Program-made: the position numbers and the translations under genes
DNA from: Ochrobactrum chromiisoli
GTDB taxonomy: Bacteria; Pseudomonadota; Alphaproteobacteria; Rhizobiales; Rhizobiaceae
Direction of reading: 5' to 3'
Length of the DNA stretch: 64,000 nucleotides
Assembly (NCBI RefSeq): GCF_026241335.1
Contig: NZ_JAPHAV010000002.1
Coordinates: 124,001 to 188,000, forward strand
Part shown: positions 15,511 through 23,779 of the stretch, piece after piece
Numbering within the stretch: position 1 is the stretch's first letter
Layout: every line of letters begins with the position of its first letter
The notes under the pieces: model-generated
What the model was told of the DNA's origin: nothing
Seen by the model: only the letters and a program-made list of their open reading frames with translations
Database searches by the model: none

Positions 15511-17025
15511 ATGGCATTCACGCCCAAAGGAAAACACCTTGTTGCTGGCGAGTGGCTCGACGGAGCCGGCACTTTTGAATCTTCACCAGCAAGTGGGCCT
15601 GCTCATTCGTTTGCAGTTGGTACAGTTGATCTGGTGAATCGTGCTTGTGAAGCAGCTGAAGACGCTTTCTGGTCTTACGGCTATTCAACCCGTGCCGAAC
15701 GTGCTCAGTTCCTGCGCGCAATCGCTGATGAAATTGAAGCACGCATTGCCGATATCGTCGTGATCGGCTCACAGGAAACCGGCTTGCCGGAAGCACGACT
15801 TCAAGGCGAAACCGGACGCACCACCGGCCAGCTTCGACTGTTCGCCGACCATATCGAAAAGGGTGACTATCTTGATCGCCGTTTTGATGCAGCGCTTCCT
15901 GATCGTCAGCCAGCGCCGCGTCCTGAAATTCGTCTGGTTCAGCGTCCAATCGGGCCTGTCGCAGTTTTTGGTGCATCGAACTTTCCGATGGCGTTTTCGA
16001 CTGCCGGGGGTGATACCGCAGCAGCGCTTGCAGCCGGTTGCCCTGTGGTCGTGAAGGGCCATTCGGCCCATCCGGGAACGGGTGAAATTGTTGCGCAAGC
16101 CGTAGAAGCCGCAATCAAGAAGACCGGCGTTCATCCAGGTGTGTTCTCGCTCATTCAGGGCGGTCGCCGTGATGTCGGTCATGCGCTCGTTCAGAACCCT
16201 TATATCAAGGCTGTTGGCTTCACGGGCTCTCTCGCCGGTGGCCGTGCATTGTTTGACCTTTGCGCTGCGCGTCCAGAGCCTATTCCATTCTTTGGTGAGC
16301 TTGGTTCGGTTAATCCGATGTTCCTGCTGCCGGAAGCCATGAAGGCGCGCGCCGAAACGCTCGGACAGGGCTGGGCTGGCTCGCTCACCATGGGTGCTGG
16401 TCAGTTCTGCACCAATCCCGGCATCGCCGTTGTTCTTGATGGTACTGATGCCGATCGCTTCACTGCGGCAACTGTTGAGGGGCTCAAGAAAGTCGCTCCG
16501 CAGACCATGCTGACTGATGGTATTGCGCAGGCATATCATGAAGGCAAAGAGCGTTTTGATACGCGCAATGCAGTCAAGCCGCTCTACGAAACCGAGTCGT
16601 CGGGTCGCCAGGCTTCGCCAAACCTGTTTGAAACAACCGGTGAACGCTTCCTGTCCGATCATGCGCTTGGTGAAGAAGTGTTCGGTCCTCTCGGACTGGT
16701 TGTCCGCGTGGGTTCAGTCGATGAGATGGAAAAGCTTGCCCGCGGCTTTGAAGGCCAGCTGACCACGACCATTCATATGGATGCTGGCGACATTGCCTCT
16801 GCACAGAAGCTCCTTCCGGTGCTGGAACGCAAGGCAGGCCGTGTTCTCGTCAACGGCTTCCCCACCGGTGTTGAAGTGGTCGACTCGATGGTTCATGGCG
16901 GACCATATCCGGCTTCCACAAACTTCGGTGCAACCAGTGTGGGCACGATGTCGATCCGGCGCTTCCTGCGCCCGGTTTCTTACCAGAATTTCCCAAAGGA
17001 ACTTCTGCCAGAAGATTTCGCATAA
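15511..17025 (+). CDS. 2,5-dioxovalerate (2-oxoglutarate semialdehyde) dehydrogenase
   Basis: The 504-residue NAD(P)-dependent aldehyde dehydrogenase has the catalytic Cys300 in MGAGQFCTNPG, the general base Glu263 in FGELGSVNPMF, the oxyanion Asn157 in GASNFPMAFS, and the cofactor segment GFTGSLAGGRALF. The FCTNPG form around the cysteine and the C-terminal PASTNFGATSVG are typical of ketoglutarate-semialdehyde dehydrogenases, which make 2-oxoglutarate at the end of hydroxyproline, pentose and glucarate routes. A preceding AGGAGG gives a good start. With the HypD-like deaminase it completes the last two steps of hydroxyproline catabolism. Another route feeding the same intermediate is possible. 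Confidence 0.85.
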   Translation: MAFTPKGKHLVAGEWLDGAGTFESSPASGPAHSFAVGTVDLVNRACEAAEDAFWSYGYSTRAERAQFLRAIADEIEARIADIVVIGSQETGLPEARLQGETGRTTGQLRLFADHIEKGDYLDRRFDAALPDRQPAPRPEIRLVQRPIGPVAVFGASNFPMAFSTAGGDTAAALAAGCPVVVKGHSAHPGTGEIVAQAVEAAIKKTGVHPGVFSLIQGGRRDVGHALVQNPYIKAVGFTGSLAGGRALFDLCAARPEPIPFFGELGSVNPMFLLPEAMKARAETLGQGWAGSLTMGAGQFCTNPGIAVVLDGTDADRFTAATVEGLKKVAPQTMLTDGIAQAYHEGKERFDTRNAVKPLYETESSGRQASPNLFETTGERFLSDHALGEEVFGPLGLVVRVGSVDEMEKLARGFEGQLTTTIHMDAGDIASAQKLLPVLERKAGRVLVNGFPTGVEVVDSMVHGGPYPASTNFGATSVGTMSIRRFLRPVSYQNFPKELLPEDFA

Positions 17026-17043
17026 TTTCGCAAACATGAAATC

Positions 17044-17072
17044 AGAAAGCCCCTCCAATAGAGGGGCTTTCT
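17044..17072. terminator. Bidirectional terminator between the aldehyde dehydrogenase and haemin-binding genes
   Basis: AGAAAGCCCCTC pairs perfectly over twelve bases with GAGGGGCTTTCT around a CAATA loop. It stands 18 bases after one stop and eight bases from the other, convergent, stop. Confidence 0.88.
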
Positions 17073-17079
17073 TCATTGG

Positions 17080-17961
17080 TTACTCGTAAAGCGCCGCAGC
17101 CAGTTTTCGGATTGCATCGGCTGTGCGTGGGCCAAATCCCAGCATATATGGTCCTTCCAGTACAATCAGTGACCGGCTGCGCGCGGCAGGCGTTTCTTGT
17201 AACGCTTTGTGTGAAAAGACATCTTCGTGCCTTGGCCCGCCATTGCCGTCAGAGAGCATCAAAACAATGTCCGGTTCAGCCTTGGCCAGCCATTCTTCGG
17301 ATACAGGCTTATAGCCGGAATAGGCTGAAAGCGGATTGATCCCGCCTGCATAACGGATAAAAGCATCGGCTGCCGTGTCGCTGCCCGCACCGCTCAGACG
17401 CGCCAAACCATGAAAGAAGACCACTTTCTTTTGCTTGTCTGCCGATATTCTGCTGGCATAAGCCGTGGCCGCATCAAAATCATCGATGACTGTCTGCGTC
17501 AGGGTTTCACCTTGCTGTTTCCGACCGAGACGCTGTGCAATGAGGCTGATTTTTTTGATCAGTCCCTCTCGGGTGTTGTCTACGGGAACATAGAGAATTT
17601 CGACCGCTGATTGATTGAGCACATCGGTTGTTTCCGGCGGACCAATATCTTCAGATGCAATAATCAGGTCCGTGTCGAGCGCCAGAATACCCTCTGGCGA
17701 AAGGCTGCGCCGGTAGCCGACATTGGCTTTAGCGGCAGTCTCGGCTGGATATTTACTGCTTCGGTCAACAGCGATGATCCTGTCGCCTGCTCCCAGTGCG
17801 AAAATGATTTCCGTTATATCGGAGCCGAGAGAGACAATGCGTTTGGCGGGAGTATTTTCCGCAAAGGCCATCAGTGGTGCAACATGAAGCAGTATTAGCA
17901 CAAACAGGGATTTTGCTATGCTGCGCAACAGGAAAACCCGGAGAGGATGTAAGAAATGCAC
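17080..17961 (-). CDS. hmuT: Haemin ABC transporter periplasmic binding protein (HmuT/BhuT-like)
   Basis: The 293-residue protein has an N-terminal signal region (about 1-34, cleaved near AFAEN) and the helical-backbone fold of metal and haem binders. IVSLGSDITEIIFALGAGD is followed by AVDRSSKYP and VGYRRSLSPEGILAL, the pattern of haemin-binding HmuT proteins rather than cobalamin BtuF. The only suitable initiator is a GTG at 17961. Its permease and ATPase (HmuUV) are not in the window, so it is either an orphan or the rest lies elsewhere. A TGA-N9-TCA box sits 51 bases upstream, consistent with iron control. Confidence 0.85.
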   Translation of the reverse strand: MHFLHPLRVFLLRSIAKSLFVLILLHVAPLMAFAENTPAKRIVSLGSDITEIIFALGAGDRIIAVDRSSKYPAETAAKANVGYRRSLSPEGILALDTDLIIASEDIGPPETTDVLNQSAVEILYVPVDNTREGLIKKISLIAQRLGRKQQGETLTQTVIDDFDAATAYASRISADKQKKVVFFHGLARLSGAGSDTAADAFIRYAGGINPLSAYSGYKPVSEEWLAKAEPDIVLMLSDGNGGPRHEDVFSHKALQETPAARSRSLIVLEGPYMLGFGPRTADAIRKLAAALYE

Positions 17962-18010
17962 GCCTGCCTGCCCATTTATTCTATGATCTGATCAGGAGTA
18001 GCTATTAAAT

Positions 18011-18154
18011 ATGAATTTAATAATCAAGTTAAATCACCCAAATTTATCACGGCGCGTGGAACGAGCCGCCTGTGTACTTACGATGCGCATAACACCCTTG
18101 ACGGGCAGGCAAACGCCCAGCCGAACCGCAGTGTCAAATTACTGTCGGTGCTGA
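18011..18154 (+). other. Small open frame in the 17962-18308 gap, doubtful
   Basis: A 47-codon frame begins at 18011, reading away from hmuT, but GGAG lies 13 bases before it and the residues show no recognisable feature. The rest of the gap up to 18266 has no gene that I can support, although the terminator at 18268-18293 faces a plus-strand transcript. A small RNA is possible. Confidence 0.15.
18012..18026. promoter_or_regulatory. TGA-N9-TCA box upstream of hmuT
   Basis: TGA-ATTTAATAA-TCA, 51 bases upstream of the GTG of the haemin-binding gene, matches the core of the RirA iron-responsive operator and is AT-rich inside as such sites usually are. Confidence 0.5.
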
Positions 18155-18267
18155 GTTGATGATAATTGTGCTGACACCGAGCAGGGCTATTCCTTGCGCG
18201 CGGTGCGTTTGACGGGCTGTTTAGAAGTTGGCAATGGCCGCTTAAAATCTTGACGGTTAAAATAGAG

Positions 18268-18293
18268 AAAGCCCCGCGTTCCGGGGCTTTTTC
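18268..18293. terminator. Terminator downstream of the GlsB/YeaQ gene
   Basis: AAAGCCCCG and CGGGGCTTT pair around a short loop and are followed by TTTTC on the plus strand; on the minus strand the stem ends in TTTCTCTATTTT. It can end the minus-strand gene stopping at 18309 and any plus-strand transcript from the gap. Confidence 0.75.
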
Positions 18294-18308
18294 GATGTTG
18301 AGTGGGCA

Positions 18309-18557
18309 TCAACTGATTGCTCGGCCGACCCAGATCAATATACAGGCCCCGATAAAGCCGGCAACCAGATAGCCGAGCCAGCCACCGAACGACACACCGA
18401 GGAAGCCGAAGATAAAACTGGCGATCGCTGCGCCGATGATACCCAGAATGATATTCATGAATATGCCCGTGTCACTATTCATGAAATTGGAAGCTATCCA
18501 GCCTGCAAGGCCCCCAATGATGATTGCTGCAATCCAGCCTATACCTGCCTCACCCAT
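18309..18557 (-). CDS. GlsB/YeaQ/YmgE family stress membrane protein
   Basis: The 82-residue protein consists of three glycine-rich membrane helices. The motifs IIIGGLAGWIASNFM, MNIILGIIGAAIASFIFGFLG and GWLGYLVAGFIGACILIWVGR are the signature of this small family (DUF, transglycosylase-associated name). Members are induced by general stress but have no defined activity. The start at 18557 (MGEAGIGW) has AGGGAG upstream; a longer frame begins at 18581 without a ribosome site. It is transcribed alone and ended by the hairpin at 18268. Confidence 0.9.
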   Translation of the reverse strand: MGEAGIGWIAAIIIGGLAGWIASNFMNSDTGIFMNIILGIIGAAIASFIFGFLGVSFGGWLGYLVAGFIGACILIWVGRAIS

Positions 18558-18673
18558 TCTTTGTCTCCCTGACTGATACAATAAAGATGGATATGTAGCA
18601 GCTCAGGCTTTCGGCAAGGGGTAAGATTAAGACGGGCAGGGGCTTGTCTCCGCCGCCCGGCTTACTCTGCGTT

Positions 18674-20071
18674 TTAGAATGGCCAGGCGCGCTGGGGTCC
18701 GCGCATCTCTTCCCACGCATGCGCCATTTGCAGAACGCCAAGGTCGTCAAAACGACGCCCGGAAATCTGCAAACCAATTGGCACCCCGGCGCTGTCATAA
18801 CCACAATTGACAGAAATCGCGGGTTGCTCGCTCATGCTGTAAAGCAGCGTGAAATTGATATGCGCCATAGCCCGGTTAACATCGTTATCATATGGATAGG
18901 CCCAGTCTGCCGGGAAGCTTACATTTGGCGATACGGGCGAGAGGACGAAGTCATAAGCGGATGTGGCTGCGACAGTGGTTGAACGAATTTGCAACGCTTT
19001 CGTGTAGCTTTTGTAGACATCCTCGCCGCTTTTGCCCAAACCCGATTCCGCCCATGTGCGAATGATCGGCAACAGCTTCTCACGCTTTTCATCGGAGAGA
19101 GCTGCAACATCAATACCTGCACGGGTGCGCCAGAAACTATCCAAACCGTTGAGCATATCTTCGCTCATCCATGGATCAAGCGTTTCAACAATCGCACCAT
19201 TGGCACTGAACACGTCGGCTGCTGCTTTGACAGCATCATAAACTTGCGGATCAACAGGCATGCCGCAGCCGGGATCAAGATGGAGCGCGATGCGCAATCC
19301 TTTTACATCGCGTTTGAGGTCGCTCCATGCAATATCTGCAAAAGGCAGGTTCATATGATCGCGGTGATCGGGCTGCGATAGCACGGCCATGGCAAGGGCA
19401 GAATCTGCAACTGTGCGGGTCATTGGTCCAACAACGCGGCCCATGAAGGGCGGGTCAATAGGAATACGCCCAAGGCTTGGCTTCAATCCAGCAAGACCGC
19501 ACCATGCCGCAGGCAGACGAACAGAGCCGCCAATATCTGTGCCAAGATGAATGGGGCCATATCCGGCTGCACCGGCAGAACCCGCACCCGCACTTGAACC
19601 GCCGGGGTTCATGTCCGTGTTCCATGGATTGCGTGCAAGCTTATGGAAACTTGAAAGGCCAGATGACAGCATACCGAAATCCGGCATCGTTGTCTTACCG
19701 ATGAAGACTGCACCGGCTTCGCGCAGGCGCGCTGCCGGAGGCGCATCGGCTGCAAGGGGCTTCAACTCAGTCACCGCTGTGCCGAGCGGCATCGCATCGC
19801 CTTTGGTGGCGATGTTTTCTTTCAGTGTAACCGGCACGCCATCCAATGACACGCCATTGGCCATGATTTGCTCTCCGGCCTGCCAGCGTGCTTCAGAGGC
19901 TTTTGCGGAAGCAAGTGCGCCATCCGCATCGACGAACCACATTGCATTCAATTCTGGTTCGTGGCGTTCAATATGCTCAAGAACGGCCTTGGTAACATCA
20001 ACGGGTGAAAAGCGCCCGGCCTTATAGCCGTCAATCATTTCATGGGCGGTCAGTGCATTGAGTTTAGTCAT
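18674..20071 (-). CDS. Amidase-signature family hydrolase
   Basis: The 465-residue enzyme has the complete Ser-cisSer-Lys triad of the amidase signature family: Lys84 (LKEN), Ser159 (NPGGSSAG) and Ser183 (TDIGGSVRLPA), with spacings of 75 and 24 as in fatty acid amide hydrolase. It hydrolyses a carboxamide; the substrate cannot be told, and GatA is excluded by the missing GatB/C context and by the C-terminus. It is the last gene of a peptide-importer operon and is reached through an 18-codon linking frame, so its substrate is probably what the importer brings in. Confidence 0.88.
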   Translation of the reverse strand: MTKLNALTAHEMIDGYKAGRFSPVDVTKAVLEHIERHEPELNAMWFVDADGALASAKASEARWQAGEQIMANGVSLDGVPVTLKENIATKGDAMPLGTAVTELKPLAADAPPAARLREAGAVFIGKTTMPDFGMLSSGLSSFHKLARNPWNTDMNPGGSSAGAGSAGAAGYGPIHLGTDIGGSVRLPAAWCGLAGLKPSLGRIPIDPPFMGRVVGPMTRTVADSALAMAVLSQPDHRDHMNLPFADIAWSDLKRDVKGLRIALHLDPGCGMPVDPQVYDAVKAAADVFSANGAIVETLDPWMSEDMLNGLDSFWRTRAGIDVAALSDEKREKLLPIIRTWAESGLGKSGEDVYKSYTKALQIRSTTVAATSAYDFVLSPVSPNVSFPADWAYPYDNDVNRAMAHINFTLLYSMSEQPAISVNCGYDSAGVPIGLQISGRRFDDLGVLQMAHAWEEMRGPQRAWPF

Positions 20072-20073
20072 GA

Positions 20074-20130
20074 TCAGATTTTATCCATGGTATGGGAAAC
20101 TAGAATTTGGTTTAGAAGGATTTGCTTCAT
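20074..20130 (-). CDS. 18-codon linking ORF between ABC ATPase and amidase
   Basis: The frame MKQILLNQILVSHTMDKI starts by an ATGA overlap with the ATPase stop and ends two bases before the amidase ATG. The amidase has no clear ribosome site of its own, so ribosomes finishing this frame may reinitiate on it. A functional peptide cannot be excluded. Confidence 0.35.
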   Translation of the reverse strand: MKQILLNQILVSHTMDKI

Positions 20131-21788
20131 GCGATGGCGAGTTCCCGGAATTGGGCAAAATCCCATTCTCTGCCGGGGGCTGCATCGATAAGGCTGCGCG
20201 TATAGACGTGTTTTGGCGCGGAAAGCACGTTGAACGCGGTGTCGTATTCGACGACGCGTCCGTGCTGCATCACCAGCACATCGTCACAAATCTGCGCGGC
20301 GACCCGCAGATCATGGGTGATGAAAAGAATGGCAATGCCGAGTTTTTCCTGCAATTCGTCGAGCAATTGCAGCACCTGCGCCTGAACCGAAACGTCAAGC
20401 GCGGAAACGGCTTCGTCAGCGACCAGCACATCAGGTTCCATCGCAACCGCGCGTGCAATAGCAACGCGCTGGCGCTGCCCGCCTGAGAACTGATGCGGAT
20501 AACGATTGATTGCATCCTCGGGCAGGCCAACCAGTTGCAGAAGTTCTACCGCGCGCGCTGTCGCTTTGCGCTTTTCGACGCCCATATTGACCGGGCCTTC
20601 GATCAGGCTTCTGCCAATTGTCCAACGTGGATTGAGCGAACGAAACGGGTCCTGAAAGATGATCTGGATATGTTTGCGATGGGGTTTAAGTTGGCGCTGG
20701 GTGAGTTGCGCAATATCAAAGTCCGCCACCTTAATCTCACCGGATGTCGGCTCGATCAGACGCATCACACAACGCGCTACCGTTGATTTACCAGAGCCGC
20801 TTTCGCCCACAATACCCAATGTGCGGCCACGTTTGATCGTGAAACTCACATCACTTGCCGCAAAGGTGTGATCGCCTTTTGCGAAGACGGAGTGGGTTCC
20901 GTAGCTCTTTTGAAGATCATTGACGCGAAGCGCGATTGCCTCGCAAGCAACATCGCGGGCCGCACGCGGCGTCAGGCTCGGCACCGATTGCAGCAGCTTC
21001 TTGGTGTAATCCTGTTGTGGTGCACGCAGCAGTGTTTCGACAGGGGCATGCTCGACCACATTGCCATGTTTCATCACATGAACCGTGTCGGCAATCTCGG
21101 CGACAACTCCCATATCATGCGTGATGAAAAGCACGGCCGTCCCGTGCTTTTCCTGCATTTCAGAAATCAGGCTGAGGATCTGTTTTTGCGTGGTCACGTC
21201 AAGCGCGGTTGTTGGCTCATCGGCAATCAGCAATTGCGGCTCAAGCACCAGTGCCATGGCAATCATGATGCGCTGGCGCTGGCCGCCTGAAAGCTGGTGC
21301 GGATAGGAACGATAGACACGGTCGATGTCGGGCAGGTGCACCTGTTCCATGATGTCCAGAACGCGGGCTTTTCTTTCGTTGGCAGGCAGGTTCAAATGCG
21401 TGCGCAGCACTTCTTCGATCTGTTCGCCAACGCGCAACACCGGATTAAGTGCGGTCATCGGCTCCTGAAAGATCATGGATATTTTTCGTGCCCGAATGGC
21501 ACGCATCGCCTGTGGACCAAGATCGAGAAGGTTTTTGCCCTCCAAATCAATTCGCCCGCCCGCAGGTTCCAGCGCGCCTTTTGGCAAAAGCCCCATGATC
21601 GAAAGCGAGGTGACAGATTTGCCTGAGCCACTTTCGCCGACAAGGCAGACCGTTTCACCTTTGCGGATTTTAAGCGAAAGGCCATTGAGAACTGGTGCAG
21701 CATTGCTATTGCCTGCAAGCCTCACGCTCAGATCGGTTATTTCGAGAACGGTGGGTTCTTTATCAAAATTGCAGTTCTTGAATATCAT
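20127..21788 (-). CDS. Dipeptide ABC transporter, fused double ATPase (DppD-DppF type)
   Basis: The 553-residue protein has two ABC cassettes in tandem (about residues 12-270 and 290-545). Each has a full set: Walker A GESGSGKSVTS and GESGSGKSTVA, signatures LSGGQRQRIMIAM and FSGGQRQRVAIAR, Walker B LLIADEPT and VLVADEAVS, and switch FITHD. The oligopeptide-type C-terminal extension with PQQDYTKKLLQSVP and PKHVYTRSLIDAAP follows each cassette. The start at 21788 lies two bases after the permease stop and has GAGGG upstream; an earlier frame is not family-like. The protein powers the permeases at 21791-23616. Confidence 0.93.
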   Translation of the reverse strand: MIFKNCNFDKEPTVLEITDLSVRLAGNSNAAPVLNGLSLKIRKGETVCLVGESGSGKSVTSLSIMGLLPKGALEPAGGRIDLEGKNLLDLGPQAMRAIRARKISMIFQEPMTALNPVLRVGEQIEEVLRTHLNLPANERKARVLDIMEQVHLPDIDRVYRSYPHQLSGGQRQRIMIAMALVLEPQLLIADEPTTALDVTTQKQILSLISEMQEKHGTAVLFITHDMGVVAEIADTVHVMKHGNVVEHAPVETLLRAPQQDYTKKLLQSVPSLTPRAARDVACEAIALRVNDLQKSYGTHSVFAKGDHTFAASDVSFTIKRGRTLGIVGESGSGKSTVARCVMRLIEPTSGEIKVADFDIAQLTQRQLKPHRKHIQIIFQDPFRSLNPRWTIGRSLIEGPVNMGVEKRKATARAVELLQLVGLPEDAINRYPHQFSGGQRQRVAIARAVAMEPDVLVADEAVSALDVSVQAQVLQLLDELQEKLGIAILFITHDLRVAAQICDDVLVMQHGRVVEYDTAFNVLSAPKHVYTRSLIDAAPGREWDFAQFRELAIA

Positions 21789-21790
21789 GA

Positions 21791-22675
21791 TCAGCCCTCG
21801 CGTTTCTTCAGACGTGGATCGAGCAGATCGCGCGCCGTATCGCCCAGAAGGTTGATGGAAAGGATGCACAGCGACAGCAGCAGGCCCGGCCAGAAGATCA
21901 ATGATGGCTTGAGCTGGAAGTAAAGCCGGCCCTCGGCCATGATGTTACCCCATGTTGGAATTTCGGTTGAAACACCGGCTCCGAGGAACGACAGAATTGC
22001 TTCAGTCAGGATTGCAGAGGCACAAACATAAGTGGCCTGAACTGTCAGCGGCGCCAAGGTATTCGGCATCAGATGCTGCCAGATAATTTTTGGTGTGGAA
22101 GAACCAAGCGAAAGCGCTGCTTCAATGTAAGGCTCTTCACGCGCCGAGAGCACGATGGAGCGTACCAGACGCACCACGCGCGGAATTTCCGGAATGGTGA
22201 TGGCGGCAAGAACAGACCAGATGCTCGGACCGTTAAGCGCAATCAGCGCGATGGCAAGCAGGATTGAAGGGATTGCCATCAGGCTGTCCATGATGCGCAT
22301 GATGATGGCATCTGCAAAGCGGAAGAAACCGGCAATCAGGCCAATGAACAAGCCAAACAACACGCTTATAATGGCCGCGCCAATACCGATGAGCAGTGAA
22401 ACCTGTCCACCCATCAGCACACGTGACAGGAGATCACGGCCATAACCATCAGTGCCCAACGGATAGGTGTCGGTTGGAGGCTTGAGGCGTTGCAGCGCAT
22501 CCATGCCCATGGGATCATGGGGGACAATCCATGGCGAAACCAGCGTTATGGCAACAATCACAATCAGAATGATGGCAGCGACCACCGGGCCAATTCCGAG
22601 CCGCGTTGCCTTGGAAAAGGATAAGGTATTGAGCAGCCATTGCAGGCGTGCTGCCGGGCGGGGTGAGGCTGACAT
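21791..22675 (-). CDS. Dipeptide ABC transporter permease (DppC type)
   Basis: The 294-residue membrane protein has about six helices and the DppC family features: a cytoplasmic N-terminus, the periplasmic PHDPMGMDALQRLKPP and LGTDGYGRDLLSRVLMGG, and an EAA loop EAALSLGSSTPKIIWQHLMPN near residue 205. It forms the channel with the DppB-type gene, whose stop overlaps its ATG by one base (TGATG). Together with the double ATPase and the 25537 binding protein it makes a full importer. Confidence 0.92.
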   Translation of the reverse strand: MSASPRPAARLQWLLNTLSFSKATRLGIGPVVAAIILIVIVAITLVSPWIVPHDPMGMDALQRLKPPTDTYPLGTDGYGRDLLSRVLMGGQVSLLIGIGAAIISVLFGLFIGLIAGFFRFADAIIMRIMDSLMAIPSILLAIALIALNGPSIWSVLAAITIPEIPRVVRLVRSIVLSAREEPYIEAALSLGSSTPKIIWQHLMPNTLAPLTVQATYVCASAILTEAILSFLGAGVSTEIPTWGNIMAEGRLYFQLKPSLIFWPGLLLSLCILSINLLGDTARDLLDPRLKKREG

Positions 22676-23616
22676 CAGTAACGGATCCTTGGGTCGAAGA
22701 GGGTGTATGAGAGATCAATCAGCAGATTGACAAACACGTAGAGCGCACTGGTGAGCAGGATCATGCCCTGAATAACCGGATAGTCGCGCGCAAGCACTGC
22801 ATCCACGGTCAGACGTCCAATGCCCGGAATGTTGAAGACGCTTTCGGTCACCACCACACCGCCGATAAGCAGGGCAAAGCCGGTACCGATCACCGTCAGG
22901 ATTGGAACGGCTGCATTGCGCAATGCATGGTGAAAAAGCACCACTTTCTCGCGCACACCCTTCGCACGCGCTGTACGGATATAATCCTCACCAAGCACTT
23001 CGAGCATCGATGCGCGTGTCATGCGCGCAATCAGTGCCACATAAATGACAGCGAGCGTGAAACAGGGCAGGGCTGCGCGTGATAGAAACTTGCCGAAATT
23101 CTGGGATGGAGCCGTGTATCCCTGAACCGGGAACCAGCGTAGCTCAATAGAGAAGAACTGGATGAACAGATAGCCGATCACAAAAACTGGTATTGAAAAG
23201 CCCAGAACCGATAGGGTCATGACACCATAATCGATCCAGCTCCGATGACGCCATGCCGCAAGAATGCCAAGCGGTACAGCGATGACAACCGAGAGGACAA
23301 TTGTCAGCACGGCGATGTTGAGCGTTGGCCAGATGCGCTGCCCAATCATTGTTGTGACCGACGTTCCCGAGATCAGCGATGTGCCGAGATCGCCCTGAAG
23401 CAGATGGCCGAGCCACGTTATAAACTGCACATGAAGTGGCAGATTAAGCCCCAGTGATTCACGGATGCGGTCCAGTTGCTCGGTCGTTGCGGCATCACCC
23501 GCAATGATTGCCGCCGGATCGCCGGGCGTCAGACGCAAAAGCAAGAAAACAAAGATCGCGACGATTGCCATCACCGGGATGACGGCAAGAATGCGACGCA
23601 GGATGAAACCGAACAT
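22675..23616 (-). CDS. Dipeptide ABC transporter permease (DppB type)
   Basis: This 313-residue permease starts with the DppB signature MFGFILRRILAVIPVMAIV. It continues with RLTPGDPAAIIAGD, a large periplasmic loop, and the ATPase-contact segment RTARAKGVREKVVLFHHAL near residue 215. About six membrane helices are visible. It is the first permease after the binding-protein gene, from which it is separated by 163 bases carrying two hairpins. Confidence 0.92.
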   Translation of the reverse strand: MFGFILRRILAVIPVMAIVAIFVFLLLRLTPGDPAAIIAGDAATTEQLDRIRESLGLNLPLHVQFITWLGHLLQGDLGTSLISGTSVTTMIGQRIWPTLNIAVLTIVLSVVIAVPLGILAAWRHRSWIDYGVMTLSVLGFSIPVFVIGYLFIQFFSIELRWFPVQGYTAPSQNFGKFLSRAALPCFTLAVIYVALIARMTRASMLEVLGEDYIRTARAKGVREKVVLFHHALRNAAVPILTVIGTGFALLIGGVVVTESVFNIPGIGRLTVDAVLARDYPVIQGMILLTSALYVFVNLLIDLSYTLFDPRIRY

Positions 23617-23646
23617 CGAGTTGTCCTTGTCGGAAATTAGTCAAAG

Positions 23647-23690
23647 GGGTGTGAAGGTTGTAAAATGTAAGCAACGCTACGTTCACACCC
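23647..23690 (-). terminator. Hairpin immediately upstream of the dppB-type gene
   Basis: GGGTGTGAA at 23647-23655 pairs with TTCACACCC at 23682-23690. The loop is long (26 bases). Together with the hairpin at 23706 it forms a tandem structure between binding protein and permease. Confidence 0.5.
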
Positions 23691-23705
23691 TTGTCTGATT
23701 TTGTG

Positions 23706-23740
23706 AGGCGGCAGTTCTTAACGATCAGAACGCGCCGCCT
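23706..23740 (-). terminator. Intercistronic hairpin after the peptide-binding gene
   Basis: AGGCGGC pairs with GCCGCCT, and GTTCT with AGAAC inside it, separated by a one- versus two-base bulge. It lies 40 bases after the binding-protein stop. Likely role: limiting read-through into the permeases or protecting the upstream message. Confidence 0.65.
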
Positions 23741-23779
23741 GTCTGGTGTCCGCCGCTTTTATGCAGCCGTTGCAAAAGC

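Noticed and set aside
15769-16662. 297-codon open frame on the minus strand
   Set aside because: It is antisense to the aldehyde dehydrogenase; no recognisable domain or ribosome site.
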